A stretch of 64,000 bases of DNA, from positions 2,666,001-2,730,000 of the forward strand of contig NC_073356.2 in assembly GCF_027580225.2 (NCBI RefSeq), in the 5' to 3' direction. The translations under genes were made by a program, and so were the position numbers. This document shows positions 60,972 to 64,000 of this stretch, piece after piece. This stretch comes from Misgurnus anguillicaudatus (lineage: Eukaryota > Chordata > Actinopteri > Cypriniformes > Cobitidae). Position 1 is the first letter of the stretch. Each line of letters starts with the position of its first letter. Below the pieces are notes generated by a model. It was not told the origin of the DNA, did no database searches, and saw nothing but the letters and a program-made list of their open reading frames with translations.

Positions 60972-61972
60972 CCACTGCTGTCACTGGAGTCGAGCTAGGC
61001 AGGCATCATGTGCCGTCTGCTTGTGAACGCACACTGAACGACCAAGGAGGAGAACAAATTGTTGAATGAAATCGTTTGTTTTGTTTTCTTTGTGCACAAA
61101 AGTGTTCTTGTCGCTTCATAATATTATTATTGAACTACTGTTGGCACATGGACCTTTTTGGTGATGTCTTTCATTTTTTCTGGGCTTGATTGTGAAAATC
61201 AAATCGCAGTCTATGAGACAGACACAAACCTCTGGGTTTTCATCAAAAATATCTAAAAATGTGTTTTGAAGATTTGGAGCCAGATTTACTAACAGCTTGC
61301 ATAAGATTTTATGCAGAATGTGTCTCTGCAGTCTATATGATAGATGTAAGATATCTTTTAAACCGGTGCAATTTCGAAGGCTCTAATAATACAGCGTTCA
61401 TGTCAGAATTACTGTAATTATGCGATAACAACACTCTTACGTGTCTCTGGATGTAGAATATAGCAATTCTCATAATAATGATTTATGCTTAACAAAAGTT
61501 AACCAGTGCATTATTTCACCTCTTCATTATTTCATGCCGTTGCAAGAATGCTTAAGAACAACAGAATGCAGTAAAAACACGCAGGGGTTGTTCATTGAAG
61601 TTGCTGTGTTTATACAGTACATCATCGTGTGGGAGAAGTACCGAGTCTCTTACTTGTAATTACAAGTTCGGCAAAGACGTGAAGGGCTTTTACAAGTCAG
61701 AAGCTCATAATTATAATCATAAGCTGTGCTGATAGTAAAGGCGAGAGAATGGTTTAATTGTACATCACATGAATATTCATTAACATTAACACTGATTACT
61801 TTTGTTTAGACAGGGATATAAAAATGAAGCATGCTTAGAGAATAGGTAGAAAACTTTGATTGGCTTTATTCATATTTAATATCAGATGAATATTTAAACA
61901 TCTACATCATGTTTTGCAATCTATTATAAACTGCACTGCTTGTTAATTTGCCACACACTGTGATAAGTGTTA
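60972..61972. other. no gene seen
   Basis: AT-rich DNA; no recognisable exon. The first stretch probably continues the older repeat into which the hAT MITE inserted. Confidence 0.35.
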
Positions 61973-62527
61973 AAGGGCCAATATTATACCCATTTATACA
62001 AGATATAAGTCTCAGGTGTGCCTAGAATACATCTGTTAAGTTTCAGCTCAAAATAGCCCACAGATTATTTTTATAGCATGTTATAACATGTCCAAAATGC
62101 AAAAAAGCGCTGTTTTCATGTGCGTACCTTTAAATGCAAATGAGCTACAGCTCCTCACTCTCTTACCAACAGACAGGGAGCGCTTTCAGTTAAAAAAGAT
62201 CTGATTTCTGGGAATACAGACTTAGACAATAATGTCATCATCAGCACTACAATGTGCTAACAAACACATTTAGAAAAGCTTTTGAGTAAAATTAACCAGT
62301 CAGTCAGTGGCTGTGGGCGGGGCTTTATCAGTGTGACATCACATTAACAAGAGAATCAAAACTGCATGTCTAATGAGACTGCTGTGATTTAATGAGGATT
62401 AAAAAGAAGGAGGGGGTGATTTTTTTCTTTGTAGGGTAGGGAGGTGCATTATTCACACACTGCCAACACACATTTATGTCCAAACACCTTGTAAAAGTGA
62501 ATTTTGCATAATATTGGCCTTTTAAAG
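61973..62527. mobile_element. TAAAGGGCCAATATTA MITE
   Basis: Left end TAAAGGGCCAATATTATACC; right end GCATAATATTGGCCTTTTAA. Long identity to 7905-8408, including GTACCTTTAAATGCAAATGA. 555 bases, non-coding. Confidence 0.85.
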
Positions 62528-62529
62528 TT

Positions 62530-63540
62530 ATCTGCAGTATATTGATTAGAAATAACTGAGGACCTAACAAGAGTTAAACACACACACACAGGGTCACTTC
62601 ACAGATGTCTAATGTATTCTGCTCAAGCTGAGGTCGGTGAGGGAGGCAGTCGCTTTAATTGCTTCATTTCTATTCTCTGTCTTCTCAGCTCAGTATTATA
62701 GATTCAGAGTCAGGCCCATTTTAATTCATTTGCTGTCATGAAGAACTGCTTTTTAAATGGGATGTTTTAACATGTGCACTGCATTATGAGCCAAATGCAT
62801 GGAGAAATAACACGAAATTCAGTTCATTTCAGTTCATTTTTCCGACCGACAACCAATTGTTAACTGAACATTAACCGTTAACTGATAAGATTTTAATAGA
62901 GGGTGGATTGTCATTTCTCATCTAACGTTACCACAGTGGCCATTTTTAAAACAGGACAGATTTCAGTTTTGCTTTTGTGTCTTTCTCTGTGCAAAAAGAG
63001 AGATGTTTATGGTCAGGGTTTTGGACGGAGGCGATCAGTAAAGGTCTGTCTGGCTCTGTGCAGCTTCCAAACCATACTCAAGCACGGACACATATGCAGT
63101 ACAAATTATTTCTAATACAAATGAGAAAAGTGACGAGATGTCTGTAGGCACGTGTCGACACGCACCGTACGTTAACAAAGATTTTTTTCTTTTAAAGTCA
63201 CCATATAAAGAAAGTAGCGATTGTCTAATTTTTCCCTGTGGTGACATATATCCGAGTGAAACCGGCTTCTGAAATGAATAAAGGTAGGGTTGGACTTGAA
63301 TTTGTCCATCGAGAACTGATTGGATGATTTGAAGTTGGGTCATGTTGCTAATAGCTGTGATCTTTGCCCGGACCCCGCCCACCTACTATACCATATGACC
63401 GGAAGTAAAAAGAGATCGTTTTCAGGAGGGGAGGAGATTTGCCACATGAATTTTAAAAAATTATAATAAAGCTCACAGCAATAAAAAATAACAAATCACA
63501 GTTTGTAATTTTAATTTCATTTCAACTTTAACTGATAATA
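62530..63540. other. no gene seen
   Basis: A (CA)n run near 62579-62590 and a locally CpG-containing stretch around 63140-63410 (ACCGGAAGTAAAAAG, GACCCCGCCCAC). Possible fragment of a repeat or a weak promoter. The open frame at 63035-63382 has no domain. Confidence 0.35.
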
Positions 63541-63690
63541 TTAAAGGGATAGTTCACTTTAAAATGACAATTCTGTCATCATTTACTCATCCTCATGTTT
63601 TTAAACCTGTATGAATTTCTTTTTTCTGTTGAACACAAGAAGATATTTTGAGAAATGATGGTAAACACAGAGCAGATAGTGATCTGCTTA
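63541..63690 (+). mobile_element. AAAGGGATAGTTCAC MITE, left half
   Basis: TTAAAGGGATAGTTCACTTT, then TCTGTCATCATTTACTCATC and GAACACAAGAAGATATTTTG, the same family as 134-375. The right half is missing. Confidence 0.75.
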
Positions 63691-64000
63691 ATGAATAGTA
63701 TGAAACATTTAGCATTTGAAGTTTTTAAATGAGTACACTTGATAATGTCTACTTGGTAAGTAGTTTAGTAGTTTACTAAATAAGTGTATAGGGAGCTATT
63801 TTAGACACAGTCAGTGTCTTCAAAAAAGCTGATGCACTACATTTCTGTGTTTTTGTCATTTTTTTTGACCCTAAGATATATTGTCACTCAGGCCCGGTAG
63901 AACAGCTTGCTGGACTGGCAGGCAGTCATAAAACTCAATGTAAAATATACTGAATATAAATCAGATCTGAATGTTTTACTTTATTTGTCTCAAACAGAAA

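Noticed and set aside
63035..63382. 115-residue minus-strand open frame near a CpG-containing stretch
   Set aside because: No known domain and no splice context.
1..64000. CRISPR array, bacterial operon, rRNA or tRNA genes, viral genome
   Set aside because: No regularly spaced direct repeats, no dense co-directional frames and no cloverleaf-type gene apart from the decayed SINE; the window is vertebrate nuclear DNA.

Overview
The window looks like nuclear DNA of a teleost fish, most likely a cyprinid. Four protein-coding genes can be rebuilt exon by exon with GT-AG junctions (one exception, below). One of them, fabp11a, belongs to a fatty-acid-binding-protein class known only from teleosts. 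The intergenic DNA is AT-rich and packed with short inverted-repeat DNA transposons, hAT-like and other MITEs, a Tc1-like relic and a tRNA-derived SINE, as is typical of carp- and danio-like genomes. There are no prokaryotic operons, CRISPR arrays or rRNA genes.

Layout. All four genes lie on the minus strand in the first 26 kb. fuca1 (lysosomal alpha-L-fucosidase, 8 exons, 447 codons) spans 1910-5880. zbtb8b (BTB/zinc-finger transcription factor, 3 coding exons, 500 codons) spans 7565-10985. fabp11a (intracellular lipid carrier, 4 exons, 133 codons) spans 21909-23151. mrpl53 (mitochondrial large-subunit ribosomal protein, 3 exons, 105 codons) spans 24660-26104. Each has an AATAAA signal within about 200 bases of its stop. 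At 29.28 kb a plus-strand promoter with a ZNF143/Staf-like site precedes one or two good splice donors. This looks like the first exon of an unidentified gene, and I recognise no later exon of it in the remaining 34 kb. The four genes serve unrelated jobs (glycan turnover, transcription, lipid transport, mitochondrial translation), so their proximity is synteny, not a pathway.

From 30 to 64 kb I see essentially no coding exons. The region is layered transposon relics, several with target-site duplications. Two families occur twice here, so one copy supplies the empty site for an insertion in the other. This supports 8-bp duplications (hAT-like) and a TTAA duplication (piggyBac-like).

Most worth a second look: (1) the 5' splice site of fuca1 intron 1 reads AT rather than GT; (2) a 1.7-kb four-armed foldback element carries repeated half THAP domains; (3) one arm of that foldback has a cluster of 12 A-to-G changes, 9 of them after T; (4) a second, P-element-like MITE carries a broken THAP domain; (5) a CRE-bearing palindromic repeat sits just upstream of fuca1 and has a sister copy at 59.2 kb. 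I found no convincing new multi-gene system.
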